Source of the DNA: Enterococcus canis NBRC 100695 | Lineage (GTDB): Bacteria > Bacillota > Bacilli > Lactobacillales > Enterococcaceae | Direction of reading: 5' to 3' | Assembly (NCBI RefSeq): GCF_001544375.1 | Contig: NZ_BCQJ01000001.1 | Span: forward strand, 542,275 to 606,274 | DNA: 64,000 nucleotides | Part shown: positions 8,877-17,975 of the stretch, piece after piece | Layout of the letters: each line of letters starts with the position of its first letter | How positions within the stretch are numbered: position 1 is the stretch's first letter | The notes under the pieces: model-generated | Databases searched by the model: none | The model's input: only the letters and a program-made list of their open reading frames with translations | What the model was told of the DNA's origin: nothing | Program-made: the position numbers and the translations under genes

Positions 8877-8985
8877 CAATGAATTTTTTCTTTTGACCTG
8901 TAGAGTGCAGTCCCTAGAGCCACCCGCCGAATCTTTCGATAAGCTCTCTCCTCGTCACCTCAGTCATGAGGCCTGGCGCTATTCC
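8877..8985 (-). ncRNA. glmS ribozyme (GlcN6P-activated)
   Basis: The reverse strand contains the conserved blocks of the glmS ribozyme in order: AGCGCC at the cleavage site (cut expected between 8980 and 8979), TGACGAGGAGAGAG, CTTATCGAAAGATTCGGCGG and GTGGCTCTAGGGACTGC. The GAGAGC/GGCTCT pairing around the TTATCGAA...TTCGGCGG core matches the Bacillus element. It lies between the glmS promoter (9039-9067) and the start codon (8805). In the known class, glucosamine-6-phosphate binding causes self-cleavage and mRNA decay. The 3' boundary is approximate. Confidence 0.9.
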
Positions 8986-9038
8986 GATTATTGGTCTATC
9001 TACCCTCCTATATCTAGCATTAAACAGAAACTATATAA

Positions 9039-9067
9039 ATAGTATAATTAACTTGTGTTTGTGTCAA
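9039..9067 (-). promoter_or_regulatory. glmS promoter
   Basis: TTGACA (9062-9067, reverse strand) and TACTAT (9039-9044) are separated by 17 bases. Transcription would start just upstream of the ribozyme. Confidence 0.8.
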
Positions 9068-9136
9068 CATATTTTTTACAAAAACAAAATTGGTATATAT
9101 GATACGATTAGCAGAACTAAGCTTTTTCACAAAAAC

Positions 9137-9164
9137 AGGACCTACCTCAAACAAGGTAGGTCCT
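9137..9164 (-). terminator. Terminator of small membrane protein gene
   Basis: Stem AGGACCTACCT / AGGTAGGTCCT followed on the reverse strand by GTTTTTG. It separates the small gene at 9209 from the glmS promoter. Confidence 0.85.
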
Positions 9165-9208
9165 GCTGAATAAGCAATTTTATGATTAAAAAATTTCACA
9201 AGTACACG

Positions 9209-9409
9209 TTATTCTACCATGGCAAAATCTTCGATTACTTTTCCTAAAAATAGAAAAATTCCATCTAAGAAAAGCATCGTCATATTGGTACCCAGCCAAA
9301 TCGAAAACTTTTCTACGATACCCCACTTCTTGTGATGGAGCCACCAATATAAGAGCGCGTTACCTCCATAAGTCAAAATCGTCAAACATATAATTGTCCC
9401 AACAACCAT
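9209..9409 (-). CDS. Small two-helix membrane protein, unknown function
   Basis: 66 residues starting at the ATG at 9409. The in-frame ATG at 9418 directly abuts AAGGAG and is less likely. Two hydrophobic segments (VVGTIICLTILTYGGNALLYWW and MTMLFLDGIFLFLGKVI) flank a basic loop HHKKWG. It has its own terminator and lies between glmM and glmS on the same strand. No family was recognised. The good ribosome binding site and the tidy terminator argue that it is real. Confidence 0.6.
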   Translation of the reverse strand: MVVGTIICLTILTYGGNALLYWWLHHKKWGIVEKFSIWLGTNMTMLFLDGIFLFLGKVIEDFAMVE

Positions 9410-9499
9410 CTTTCCCATCTCCTTAGCGTTATTGTACCGCTTTCAAGTAGATTTTAAAAGGACATTTTTGATGAAAAGCTGAGAATTTTTTTGCTAACA

Positions 9500-9533
9500 A
9501 AAAAGGAAGATGCAGTCCTACACCTCCCTTTTT
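9500..9533 (-). terminator. Terminator of the cdaA-cdaR-glmM operon
   Basis: A 13-bp stem (AAAAAGGAAGATG with CACCTCCCTTTTT, including G-U pairs) with an 8-base loop ends in T residues on the reverse strand, just after the glmM stop. Confidence 0.8.
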
Positions 9534-9539
9534 GTTTCC

Positions 9540-10892
9540 CTAAATACCGATTTCCTGTTTCACAACAGCTGCAATCTTATCAACATAGTAGTCAACTTTT
9601 TCTTGCGTTGGTGCTTCTGCCATAACTCGCAATAATGGTTCTGTGCCTGAAGGGCGGACTAAAATACGACCATCGCCATTCATTTCAGCCTCAGCTTCTT
9701 CAATGACCGCTTTAATCGCTGGTACATCCATCGCACCATACTTGTCAGACACACGAATGTTCACTAGTTTTTGCGGATACTCTGTCACTTCAGCAGCAAG
9801 TTCAGACAGCTTCTTGCCCGTTTGTTTCATGACATTCAGTAATTGGATACCAGACAGCATCCCGTCACCGGTAGTGTTGTAATCCAAGAAAATAATATGC
9901 CCAGATTGTTCGCCACCAAAGTTGTAATCATTTTTGCGCATTTCTTCCACAACGTAGCGGTCGCCAACTTGCGTAACCACGCTATTAACACCAATTTCTT
10001 CAATGGCTTTATGGAAGCCTAAGTTACTCATCACAGTCGTGACAATTGTATCCTTTTTCAAGCGTTTTTTCTCTAGGAGATATTTCCCACAAATAAACAT
10101 AATTTTATCGCCGTCTACGATATTGCCTAATTCATCCACTGCAATGACGCGGTCGCCATCGCCATCAAAAGCCAAACCGACATTGGCACCTTTTTCTACT
10201 ACGAATTCCGCTAATTTTTCTGGGTGAGTAGAGCCCACACCATCGTTGATATTCAAACCATTAGGATTGGTTCCCATAGTGAAAAAGTCAGTCTCTAAAT
10301 CCGCGAATAATCGGTTGACGGCAGTAGCGGTTGCCCCGTTAGCCGCATCCACACAAACAGTCAAACCAGATAAATCATCTGGAATGGATTGCACTAGGAA
10401 TTGTGAATATTTCAATAGTCCCTCAGGAAATTCATCTACACTGCCTAATCCTTCTGCTGAAGGGCGTGGCAAGCGATCTTCCGTGGCGTCTAATAAAGCC
10501 TCAATCTCCAATTCTTGCGCATCATCCAGTTTGAAACCGTCTGAACCAAAGAATTTAATCCCGTTATCCTCAGATGGATTATGAGAAGCCGAGATCATGA
10601 CACCAGCCGAAGCTTTTTGTAAACGAGTCAAGTAAGCAACACCCGGTGTTGAGATGACCCCTAATTGAAAGACTTCAATTCCTACTGATAATAGACCAGC
10701 TACTAAAGCTGATTCAAGCATTTGACCGGAAATACGAGTATCCCGCCCAACCAACACACGAGGCTTTTGCGTGCCTTCCTCATGCTGACTCAAAACATAT
10801 CCGCCGCAGCGGCCTAACTTGAACGCTAATTCTGGTGTCAATTCTTTATTCGCGATTCCGCGGACACCATCTGTTCCAAAATATTTTCCCAT
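9540..10892 (-). CDS. glmM: Phosphoglucosamine mutase
   Basis: 450 residues, the standard length. GlmM interconverts glucosamine-6-phosphate and glucosamine-1-phosphate for UDP-GlcNAc synthesis. The phosphoserine loop [18 protein letters not shown] lies near residue 100, the metal-binding loop is DGDGDR (about residue 240), the sugar-binding loop is GGEQSGH and the phosphate-binding loop is RPSGTEP. AAAGGAG lies eight bases before the ATG. It is the third gene of the cdaA-cdaR-glmM operon. In other Firmicutes GlmM binds CdaA and restrains diadenylate cyclase activity, so linkage is functional as well as genetic. Confidence 0.97.
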   Translation of the reverse strand: MGKYFGTDGVRGIANKELTPELAFKLGRCGGYVLSQHEEGTQKPRVLVGRDTRISGQMLESALVAGLLSVGIEVFQLGVISTPGVAYLTRLQKASAGVMISASHNPSEDNGIKFFGSDGFKLDDAQELEIEALLDATEDRLPRPSAEGLGSVDEFPEGLLKYSQFLVQSIPDDLSGLTVCVDAANGATATAVNRLFADLETDFFTMGTNPNGLNINDGVGSTHPEKLAEFVVEKGANVGLAFDGDGDRVIAVDELGNIVDGDKIMFICGKYLLEKKRLKKDTIVTTVMSNLGFHKAIEEIGVNSVVTQVGDRYVVEEMRKNDYNFGGEQSGHIIFLDYNTTGDGMLSGIQLLNVMKQTGKKLSELAAEVTEYPQKLVNIRVSDKYGAMDVPAIKAVIEEAEAEMNGDGRILVRPSGTEPLLRVMAEAPTQEKVDYYVDKIAAVVKQEIGI

Positions 10893-10916
10893 TGTAAAAA
10901 CGCTCCTTTGTCTACT

Positions 10917-11999
10917 CTAATCCGTACTGCTTTGTGATTCTTGTGCTGTTGATTCTGAAGTCTGCGTTTCAGTCGTTGTGGCTGTTGACGTAGACGTGCT
11001 TTCTGTTGTAGTCGAGCTTTGTGGTGGACTCGAACTGGTTGAACTATCCGTTGGTTTCAAAACAGGCACTACATGGATCTCAATTTGTGCTGGTGTTACT
11101 GTATAGCCATTCCCATCAGGCACTCGGACATTTTTCGTCTCCGTCTGTAATTGATTGGTAATATCGACAGGGACTTCAATCTGATCAATCGCCTGCAGGA
11201 CAGACAAGCCGCCATGAATTTCAACGGTGTCTTGGGAGGATGTAAAGGCATAATGCGCCACTGTCCCAGGCTGCGTCCCACTAGCAACTGGCTTAATGGT
11301 GACTGTTTTAACCGGAGCCTCCAACGAGACATTGACGGTCACTTCGGCCGGATCGATGACTGCCGGCAACACATGCCCATCCTTATCCAAGGCTTGTACG
11401 GTGGCTTTTTGTGAAAAATCGGATACTTGATTTTGACCAGATGGTAAAGTAGCGACTACCTTATCAATTTCTTGCATGGTTTCGGCACCAGTCGTGATGG
11501 CAACTTGTTTTGGCGAGACGGTGGCACTATGAACCTCAAATCCATCGCTGGTCAAATCATCAGGAATCACTGGCTCTACGGTGAATTGTTTAGAGTTCTT
11601 TTCTTCTACCGTAATGCTGACACTTGTTGGCTCAATTTCGGCACTTACTGAATTATTCAGCCCTTGGACCCGTAAAGGAACCTCCACAGTGCCAACACCA
11701 GCATTTTGAACATCCGCAACTACGCGGAAGTTTCGTGTACTTTCCGTTGTTTCAGTTTTCAGACGAAACAAGTTGGTACTGCTGAGATAGACAGTCGCAT
11801 TGTCGTCAAAGCCCGAAATAAAATACTTATCTTGATCATATAAAACTTGGATAGGAATATTATGCAATGTTTCGTTATAAGTCTGGGCCGTGGAGCTTGC
11901 GCTACGGTTTCCACCAGAATTGGCATTGAAAAATAGTAGCAACGCAAAAAACAAGGCTAACAGCCGGTAAAACCAGCGACTTTTTAAAAAGTTTCGCAT
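10917..11999 (-). CDS. cdaR: YbbR-domain regulator of diadenylate cyclase
   Basis: 360 residues: an N-terminal membrane anchor (LLALFFALLLFF, residues about 13-24), then repeated YbbR beta-domains outside the membrane (recurring patterns such as PLRVQGLNNS and ITVEEK), then a Ser/Thr-rich tail from about residue 325 to the C-terminus. CdaR (YbbR) modulates CdaA. The ATG overlaps the cdaA stop as TAATG, indicating translational coupling. The long SSTTTES-type tail is probably a wall-spanning linker and is variable in the family. Confidence 0.93.
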   Translation of the reverse strand: MRNFLKSRWFYRLLALFFALLLFFNANSGGNRSASSTAQTYNETLHNIPIQVLYDQDKYFISGFDDNATVYLSSTNLFRLKTETTESTRNFRVVADVQNAGVGTVEVPLRVQGLNNSVSAEIEPTSVSITVEEKNSKQFTVEPVIPDDLTSDGFEVHSATVSPKQVAITTGAETMQEIDKVVATLPSGQNQVSDFSQKATVQALDKDGHVLPAVIDPAEVTVNVSLEAPVKTVTIKPVASGTQPGTVAHYAFTSSQDTVEIHGGLSVLQAIDQIEVPVDITNQLQTETKNVRVPDGNGYTVTPAQIEIHVVPVLKPTDSSTSSSPPQSSTTTESTSTSTATTTETQTSESTAQESQSSTD

Positions 12000-12877
12000 T
12001 ACTTTTTCCCTCCCTTAACGCCATCTAGGAAGGATTGAAGCAGATTTTTCTTTTCATCTGACTCAGGTATAATCAGCTCATTCCGCAGAATCTTCAAATA
12101 CTCCTCTTGAGATAGACGCGGAATCAATTCATTATTCAAGGTCAAACTAACATCACCAGTTTCTTCTGAAACTACGATGGTAATTGCATCACTTACTTCA
12201 CTGATCCCAACAGCCGCCCGGTGCCGCGTCCCAAATTCTTTGGGAATCAGATTACTTTCAGAAAGTGGCAGATACGCACTAGCTACTGCGATTTTATTAT
12301 GCTTGACGATTACCGCTCCATCATGCAGCGGTGTATTAGGGATAAAGATATTGATCAACAACTCACCCGTAATATCCGCATCTAGTGCAATTCCGGTCTC
12401 AATATACTCGTCTAAACCAGTATTCCGCTCAATGGTGATCAATGCCCCAATCTTCCGCCGCGACATATATTGAATTGCCTTATCAAAGGCAGCAATCATT
12501 TTCTCATCTTCCTGTTCCTCTGAACGAGTAGAACGGAAGAATGAACTGCGCCCTAAATGCTCCAGACCGCGTCGAACCTCCGGCTGAAAAATCACTACTG
12601 CCGCGATTACTCCATAAGTAATCACTTGATCCGTCAACCAGGAAACGGTCTTCAAGCCGATAATCTCGCTGACGGTTCGGATCACGAAGATAACCGCAAC
12701 CCCTTTTAACAACTGGACCGCTTTCGTGCCGCGAACCAGCATAATCAACTTATAAATCAGATACCATACCACGATGATATCGAGAATATTCACTAAGAAA
12801 TTAACAGATAAAAAATTGGTTGAAAAAAATTGTTGCCAATAATTCCAGTCTAACAGTTCACTCCATTGTATAGACAT
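11999..12877 (-). CDS. cdaA: Diadenylate cyclase (c-di-AMP synthase)
   Basis: 292 residues. Three N-terminal membrane helices (residues about 20-95) precede a DAC domain with the catalytic DGA motif in PLHDGAVIVKHNKIA and the RHR motif in GTRHRAAVGISE. CdaA makes c-di-AMP from two ATP at the membrane. This nucleotide controls potassium uptake and osmotic balance in Firmicutes. It is first in the cdaA-cdaR-glmM operon. The neighbouring potassium channel gene and the Kup transporter further on are plausible physiological partners. A TATACT -10-like box lies about 40 bases upstream of the start, but the -35 is weak. Confidence 0.97.
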   Translation of the reverse strand: MSIQWSELLDWNYWQQFFSTNFLSVNFLVNILDIIVVWYLIYKLIMLVRGTKAVQLLKGVAVIFVIRTVSEIIGLKTVSWLTDQVITYGVIAAVVIFQPEVRRGLEHLGRSSFFRSTRSEEQEDEKMIAAFDKAIQYMSRRKIGALITIERNTGLDEYIETGIALDADITGELLINIFIPNTPLHDGAVIVKHNKIAVASAYLPLSESNLIPKEFGTRHRAAVGISEVSDAITIVVSEETGDVSLTLNNELIPRLSQEEYLKILRNELIIPESDEKKNLLQSFLDGVKGGKK

Positions 12878-12990
12878 AGCAGCCCTCTTCTCTCTTGAAG
12901 ATTTCTTATAAAGTATACCATAAAACTTATCAGTTGAAAGAGTCTCAACAATAAGCCTCTAAGAAAAAACGCTGTCATTTTTTCCTTAAC

Positions 12991-13019
12991 AAAAAGCGAG
13001 CGGCCTACTACCACTCGCT
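12991..13019 (-). terminator. Terminator of potassium channel gene
   Basis: AGCGAG/CTCGCT with inner GG/CC pairs and a T tract on the reverse strand, directly after the channel gene and before cdaA. Confidence 0.75.
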
Positions 13020-13028
13020 GCTCACTTC

Positions 13029-13778
13029 TTATTTTTTTAATAATTTCTCAATTTCACTAAGCTTTTGATTCATTTCCTGCAGTTCTGTTCGCAACTGTGT
13101 CAATTCATTTTCTTGATCCACTTGGCGGATTGCTTCGTTTTTACGACTAAAATATTCGGTAATAGTCGAAGTCAAAATCCCGATAAAGCCAATCCCTAAA
13201 AGCATCAACACTGACGCAATCATTTTTCCGGCGGCTGTTTGGGGATAAATGTCGCCATACCCAACCGTCGTAACCGTTACGACCGACCACCACAAAGAAT
13301 CAGAAAAGGACATATTTTCCGCCACGGAGAAGAGGCCCGAACCAATAGTAATAATTCCTAATGAAATATAGACTACATAAATAAAACCATTCGTATACAG
13401 AATACTGCGCTTATTACGGGAAAGCTTACCAAACAACCCCAAAATACGGGCAATTCGATTGATACGGGAAAGTCTGCCAAAATGTGTCACATTCAATAAG
13501 GTTAAGGTAAAATTCAACGGCAAGATAGCAATCAAATCAAAAATATTTTTGCGGACATACGTCCATTTATCTGGCGCCACCAACAGTCGCCCCACATAAT
13601 CAATCGTAAAGATAAACCAGATGATTCGATCAACATATAAATAAGGACTCTGCTCGATATCAATTACCCGGGCAAAATCCAGGATCATCAAAAGAATCCA
13701 AAAAACTGATAAGCCAAGATTCAGCCAATGATATTGTCGATTATATTCATTTAGTTTTTTCTGCAGTATTTTCAACAT
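13029..13778 (-). CDS. Voltage-sensor-type potassium channel
   Basis: 249 residues with a six-helix layout. An arginine-rich S4-like helix (GRLSRINRIARILGLFGKL, about residues 100-120) is followed by a pore domain whose selectivity filter TVTTVGYGDIYP (about residue 170) is canonical. The last 40 residues form a charged heptad-like coiled coil (ENELTQLRTELQEMNQKLSE), probably for tetramer assembly. It lacks an RCK domain. The gene has its own terminator and lies upstream of the c-di-AMP operon on the same strand. No direct regulation is shown by the sequence. Confidence 0.9.
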   Translation of the reverse strand: MLKILQKKLNEYNRQYHWLNLGLSVFWILLMILDFARVIDIEQSPYLYVDRIIWFIFTIDYVGRLLVAPDKWTYVRKNIFDLIAILPLNFTLTLLNVTHFGRLSRINRIARILGLFGKLSRNKRSILYTNGFIYVVYISLGIITIGSGLFSVAENMSFSDSLWWSVVTVTTVGYGDIYPQTAAGKMIASVLMLLGIGFIGILTSTITEYFSRKNEAIRQVDQENELTQLRTELQEMNQKLSEIEKLLKK

Positions 13779-13862
13779 CGCCAGGACTCCCGTCTTTCAG
13801 TCGGCTTTATTCTAGCGACTTTTCCTGGGGATTACAAGCAAAAAATGTGCCATTTTCCTACA

Positions 13863-13943
13863 AAAAAGAAGCTATGCCTGGCATAACTAGTGCAAGTCGG
13901 CTTATAGCCTAACTCAGCATCTGTATGCGGCATAGCTTCTTTT
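13863..13943 (-). terminator. Long-loop terminator of nifJ
   Basis: AAAAGAAGCTATGCC (about 13864-13878) pairs with GGCATAGCTTCTTTT (13929-13943). The 50-base loop contains a smaller GGCTTATAGCC hairpin. Confidence 0.65.
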
Positions 13944-13946
13944 ATC

Positions 13947-16900
13947 TTATTCTTCTGTTTTGCGACGTTCTGCTCGCGCTTGACGACGCGCTGCTCTTCT
14001 AGCTTCCGCTTCAGGATCGACTTGCTTTTCCCGTTTCGGTTTTTCTGTGACGATTGCTTCGCCTTCGATTTTCGCCCGTAATTTTTCTTCTTGTCCTGCT
14101 AAGCGCGCATAGTTGTAAAAACGATTCTTCGCATCTTGAACAGTCTTGTCGAACAATTGTTGTGCGTAATCGGGATGCGTTGCTTTCAAGGAAGAGAAGC
14201 GAACTTGTTTCATCATGAAATCCTGCATGGTATTAAAGTCAGGTTTCTTGAAGTCTAAGTTCATTGGATTCTTACCTGTTTCCCGCTGTTCTGGGTTGTA
14301 ACGATACAAGGACCAATAACCAGAGTTAACGGCTTCTTTGGCTTCTTTCAAGCTTTCACCCATGCCGCCTAAAAGACCGTGCGTGATACAAGGTGTGTAG
14401 GCAATGATCAATGACGGTCCAGGGAATTTTTCGGCCTCTTCAAAAGCTTTCATAGTTTGCATTTGGTTGGCACCTGAAGCAATTTGGGCCACGTAAACAT
14501 TGCCATAGCTCATGGCCATCATGCCTAAATCTTTCTTCGATACATATTTTCCGCTGGCTGAGAATTTAGCAATCGCTGATGCTGGTGTTGCTTTTGAAGT
14601 TTGACCACCAGTGTTAGAGTAAACTTCATTATCCAGAACCAAGATATTGACATCTGCGCCACTAGCAAGAATATGGTCAATCCCGCCAAAGCCGATATCA
14701 TACGCCCAGCCATCGCCCCCAACCATCCATTGGCTCGGTTTCACAAATAAATCATGGTCCTCGTAAATCGCCATCAACTTAGGCTGCCCCATCATTTCAG
14801 CTGCCACCGCCGCTTTCAACTTGGTAGCCCGCTGTTGAGTGCCTTCGCTATCAAACAAATGGTTTAGCCAATCTTCCATCAAAGCTCGCAATTCTTCCGA
14901 AACTTCTGGTAAAACTTGACTGATTTTCAGTGCTAATGTTTCCCGGCGTGTTTGGTTTGCTAAATACATTCCATAACCATACTCAGCATTATCCTCAAAC
15001 AAGGAGTTAGACCAAGCCGGACCTTGTCCTTGGTCATTAGTTGTATAAGGAGTCACCGGCGCCCCAGCACCCCAAATAGAGGAACAACCAGTAGCATTGG
15101 CAATCATCATCCGATCCCCAAACATTTGCGTCAACAATTTCACATAAGGCGTTTCACCGCAGCCTGAGCAGGCACTGGAGAATTCCAATAATGGTTTTTC
15201 AAATTGTGAGCCTTTTACCGTATTAGGTTTTACCGGGTTCGCTTTTTGACGCAAGGTCATAGCAAAAGCCCAGTTCATCGCTTGTTCTTTTTGTTCTTCA
15301 TATGGCTTCATGACCAGCGCCTTACCTTTAGCTGGACAAGCATCCACACAAAGACCACAGCCTGTACAATCTTCCAGGGAGACTTGAATGCGGTACTTCA
15401 AGCCATCTGCTCCGCGCATTTCCCGGACGATAAAGCCTTCCGGTGCTTCCGCCATTTCCTCGTCATCTGCCAAGAAAGGTCGAATTGCAGCATGAGGACA
15501 AACAAATGCACATTCGTTACACATGGTACAACGGTCACTAATCCATTCCGGTACTTCTAAGGCGATCCCGCGTTTTTCAACAGCCGTCGTCCCTAAAGGC
15601 ATCCGGCCATCCGTCATCCCATTGGCCATCAAGGTGCCAACTGATAACTCATTGCCTTCCATACTATTAACAGGTTCCACAATATGATGCACATAGTCTG
15701 AAACACCTGCTTTACGAACTCGCGGTGCAACCTCCGCCTCGGCCCAGCTAGCTGGAACAGTTACTTGATGCAGTAATTCAACGGTTTTATCAATTGCTTC
15801 GGTATTCTTCTCAACGATAGACATGGATTTATGGCCATAGCTCTTGAAGGCTTCTTCCTTCAAAATCGGCAAGACTTCTTCAAATGGAATAATATTCGCT
15901 AATTTAAAGAAGGCTGTCTCCATCGCCGTATTGATTCGGCGACCTAAGCCGACTTCATTGGCAAGTTTTACCGCATTAATTGTATAGAATTGAATATTAT
16001 TTTCAGCAATTTGCCGTTTCATGCGAGCTGGCAAATGTTTATCCAGCTGTTCATCTGACCAAATAGTATTTAATAAGAAAATACCACCTGGTTTCAGCCC
16101 TTTCAAAAGATCATAGCTGTGAATATAAGCCGCGGTATGACAAGCAACAAAATCAGCATGTTCAATCAAATAGGTGGAACGAATCGGTGTATCACCGAAT
16201 CGTAAATGGGAGACGGTTAAGCCGCCAGACTTTTTCGAATCATAATAGAAGTAGCCTTGCGCATATTTATTGGTGTTATTCCCAATAATCTTGATGGCCG
16301 ATTTATTCGCACCAACCGTTCCATCTGAGCCAAAGCCCCAGAATTTTGCTTGATAGGTTTTAGGATTGGTTAAATCTAGCGTTTCGCCAGAATCCAAGGA
16401 CAAATAGGTCACATCATCAATAATACCTAAGGTAAAGCGCTCTTTACGTTCCCCTTTGGCCTTCAACAACTCGTTGTAGACAGCCACGATATGATTTGGC
16501 AAGACATCTTTTGAGCCTAAGCCATAACGACCGCCAATGATTGCCGGACGTAATTCTGACTCGTACATAGTACTTTGAACATCAAGTAATAATGGTTCCC
16601 CACCGGCACCAGGTTCTTTCGTCCGGTCTAAAACCGCAATTGCTTGTACCGTTTTAGGCATTTTTTCTAAAAAGACTTCCGTTGGAAACGGACGGTATAA
16701 ATGAATGTTCAGCAAGCCCACTTTACGACCTTGTCCATTCAAGTGATCAATGGTTTGCTTAATAGTTTCAGCAGCCGAACCCATCGAAACAATCACTTCT
16801 GTTGCATCTTCAGCTCCGTAATAATCAACTAAATCGTACTCAGTCCCCCGTAATTCATTGATGGACTGCATATATTTTTGCACAATGGCCGGCACAGCAT

Positions 16901-17606
16901 CATAATAGCTGTTCCCTGTTTCTCGTTGTTGGAAATGGATATCGGCATTTTGGTTCGTCCCGCTAACAGAAGGATGATTTGGGTTCATGGAACGCGCACG
17001 AAACGCTGCCAAAGCCTCTTGATCCAAGAGCGGCCGCAATTCTTCGTAGTCAATGACTTCGATTTTTTGAATCTCATGACTGGTTCGGAAACCATCAAAG
17101 AAATTCATAACAGGCAGACTAGCTTCAATCGCCGTCAAATGGGCAACTGCTGAAAGGTCCATCACTTCTTGGACACTGCTTTCCGCCAGCATAATGACAC
17201 CCGTTTGACGAGCAGCCATTACGTCCCCATGATCACCAAAAATACTTAAGGCACTGGTGGTCACTGCTCGGGAAGCTACATGAAAAACCCCAGGCAGTAA
17301 TTCACCGGCAATTTTGTAGAGATTGGGAATCATCAAAAGCAATCCTTGAGAGGCTGTATAGGTACTGGTCAAAGCTCCTGTTTTTAAGGAACCATGTACA
17401 ACACCTGCGGCACCAGCTTCTGATTGCATCTCAATCACTTTGACAGGTTGACCAAATAAATTGGTTTTACCAGCCGCAGACCATTGATCCACTAACTCAG
17501 CCATCGTCGAGCTAGGGGTAATTGGGTAGATTGCTGCTAGTTCAGTAAAGGCATATGATATATGAGCGGCGGCAGTATTGCCGTCCATTGTTTGTTTTTT
17601 ACGCAT
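13947..17606 (-). CDS. nifJ: Pyruvate:ferredoxin (flavodoxin) oxidoreductase
   Basis: A 1219-residue single-chain PFOR. It oxidises pyruvate with CoA to acetyl-CoA and CO2, passing electrons to ferredoxin or flavodoxin. The N-terminal domain has YPITPSSTMAE and EMQSEAGAAGVVHG. Near residues 690 and 745 are two 4Fe-4S motifs (CTMCNECAFVCP and CTGCGLCVDACP). The C-terminal TPP domain has the proximal cluster site CSGCGETPY, GGDGWAYDIGFGG and DNEVYSNTGGQ, with further cysteines in TGCSS and TPCITHG. Full length and intact. The last 30 residues are an unusual basic Arg/Ala/Glu tail. AAGGAAGG precedes the ATG. The enzyme is oxygen sensitive, so it complements the oxygen-using pyruvate oxidase at 4224. 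Confidence 0.96.
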   Translation of the reverse strand: MRKKQTMDGNTAAAHISYAFTELAAIYPITPSSTMAELVDQWSAAGKTNLFGQPVKVIEMQSEAGAAGVVHGSLKTGALTSTYTASQGLLLMIPNLYKIAGELLPGVFHVASRAVTTSALSIFGDHGDVMAARQTGVIMLAESSVQEVMDLSAVAHLTAIEASLPVMNFFDGFRTSHEIQKIEVIDYEELRPLLDQEALAAFRARSMNPNHPSVSGTNQNADIHFQQRETGNSYYDAVPAIVQKYMQSINELRGTEYDLVDYYGAEDATEVIVSMGSAAETIKQTIDHLNGQGRKVGLLNIHLYRPFPTEVFLEKMPKTVQAIAVLDRTKEPGAGGEPLLLDVQSTMYESELRPAIIGGRYGLGSKDVLPNHIVAVYNELLKAKGERKERFTLGIIDDVTYLSLDSGETLDLTNPKTYQAKFWGFGSDGTVGANKSAIKIIGNNTNKYAQGYFYYDSKKSGGLTVSHLRFGDTPIRSTYLIEHADFVACHTAAYIHSYDLLKGLKPGGIFLLNTIWSDEQLDKHLPARMKRQIAENNIQFYTINAVKLANEVGLGRRINTAMETAFFKLANIIPFEEVLPILKEEAFKSYGHKSMSIVEKNTEAIDKTVELLHQVTVPASWAEAEVAPRVRKAGVSDYVHHIVEPVNSMEGNELSVGTLMANGMTDGRMPLGTTAVEKRGIALEVPEWISDRCTMCNECAFVCPHAAIRPFLADDEEMAEAPEGFIVREMRGADGLKYRIQVSLEDCTGCGLCVDACPAKGKALVMKPYEEQKEQAMNWAFAMTLRQKANPVKPNTVKGSQFEKPLLEFSSACSGCGETPYVKLLTQMFGDRMMIANATGCSSIWGAGAPVTPYTTNDQGQGPAWSNSLFEDNAEYGYGMYLANQTRRETLALKISQVLPEVSEELRALMEDWLNHLFDSEGTQQRATKLKAAVAAEMMGQPKLMAIYEDHDLFVKPSQWMVGGDGWAYDIGFGGIDHILASGADVNILVLDNEVYSNTGGQTSKATPASAIAKFSASGKYVSKKDLGMMAMSYGNVYVAQIASGANQMQTMKAFEEAEKFPGPSLIIAYTPCITHGLLGGMGESLKEAKEAVNSGYWSLYRYNPEQRETGKNPMNLDFKKPDFNTMQDFMMKQVRFSSLKATHPDYAQQLFDKTVQDAKNRFYNYARLAGQEEKLRAKIEGEAIVTEKPKREKQVDPEAEARRAARRQARAERRKTEE

Positions 17607-17644
17607 AGAAAACCTTCCTTATATAAAGTTTCTCGTTCTAGCTT

Positions 17645-17694
17645 ATTATACAGAAAGCGAGCATAGAAAGAAATAGTGAAAAGAAAAGTTTCAC
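17645..17694 (-). promoter_or_regulatory. nifJ promoter with inverted repeat
   Basis: TATAAT (17645-17650, reverse strand) lies about 40 bases upstream of the nifJ start. The -35 is poor. GTGAAA (17676-17681) and TTTCAC (17689-17694) form an inverted repeat just upstream of the -35 position. It resembles halves of a Rex site, but the spacing is not that of a standard Rex box, so the regulator is unknown. Confidence 0.4.
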
Positions 17695-17975
17695 AAAGTT
17701 ATAGCGATTCCGCAAATGATTCATAGTAAAAAAGCAAGTCATGCCTTGTTGCAGATAATCCTGGCAAAAGTAAGAGTGGTATTCACCAACCACTATTTTT
17801 ATAGAATATTTTGTGAAAAAAAGTTTTATCAACACTTCTATCTAGTGTCCCAACCCTAGTTGAAAACCAAGTAAAAAGTCTTAACTCAGCAAATGAGCAG
17901 CTCCCTCTCATGCCCCTTTCTTGACTTATGTGGAGGTCTATTTTGTAGTAAAATATAGAAAAGGAGGTTATAAAG
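17695..17975. other. Intergenic region between nifJ and an anchored protein gene
   Basis: AT-rich, with no convincing gene. A reverse-strand reading frame at 17638-17835 has no ribosome binding site and an atypical composition. A further TTTTGTGAAAA stretch occurs near 17810. The strong GGAGG of the next gene starts at about 17962. Confidence 0.5.

Noticed and set aside
15246-15560. Forward ORF of 104 codons inside nifJ
   Set aside because: It is antisense to an intact PFOR coding region, with no start signals.
17638-17835. Reverse-strand ORF of 65 codons upstream of nifJ
   Set aside because: No ribosome binding site, odd composition, and it overlaps the likely nifJ promoter.
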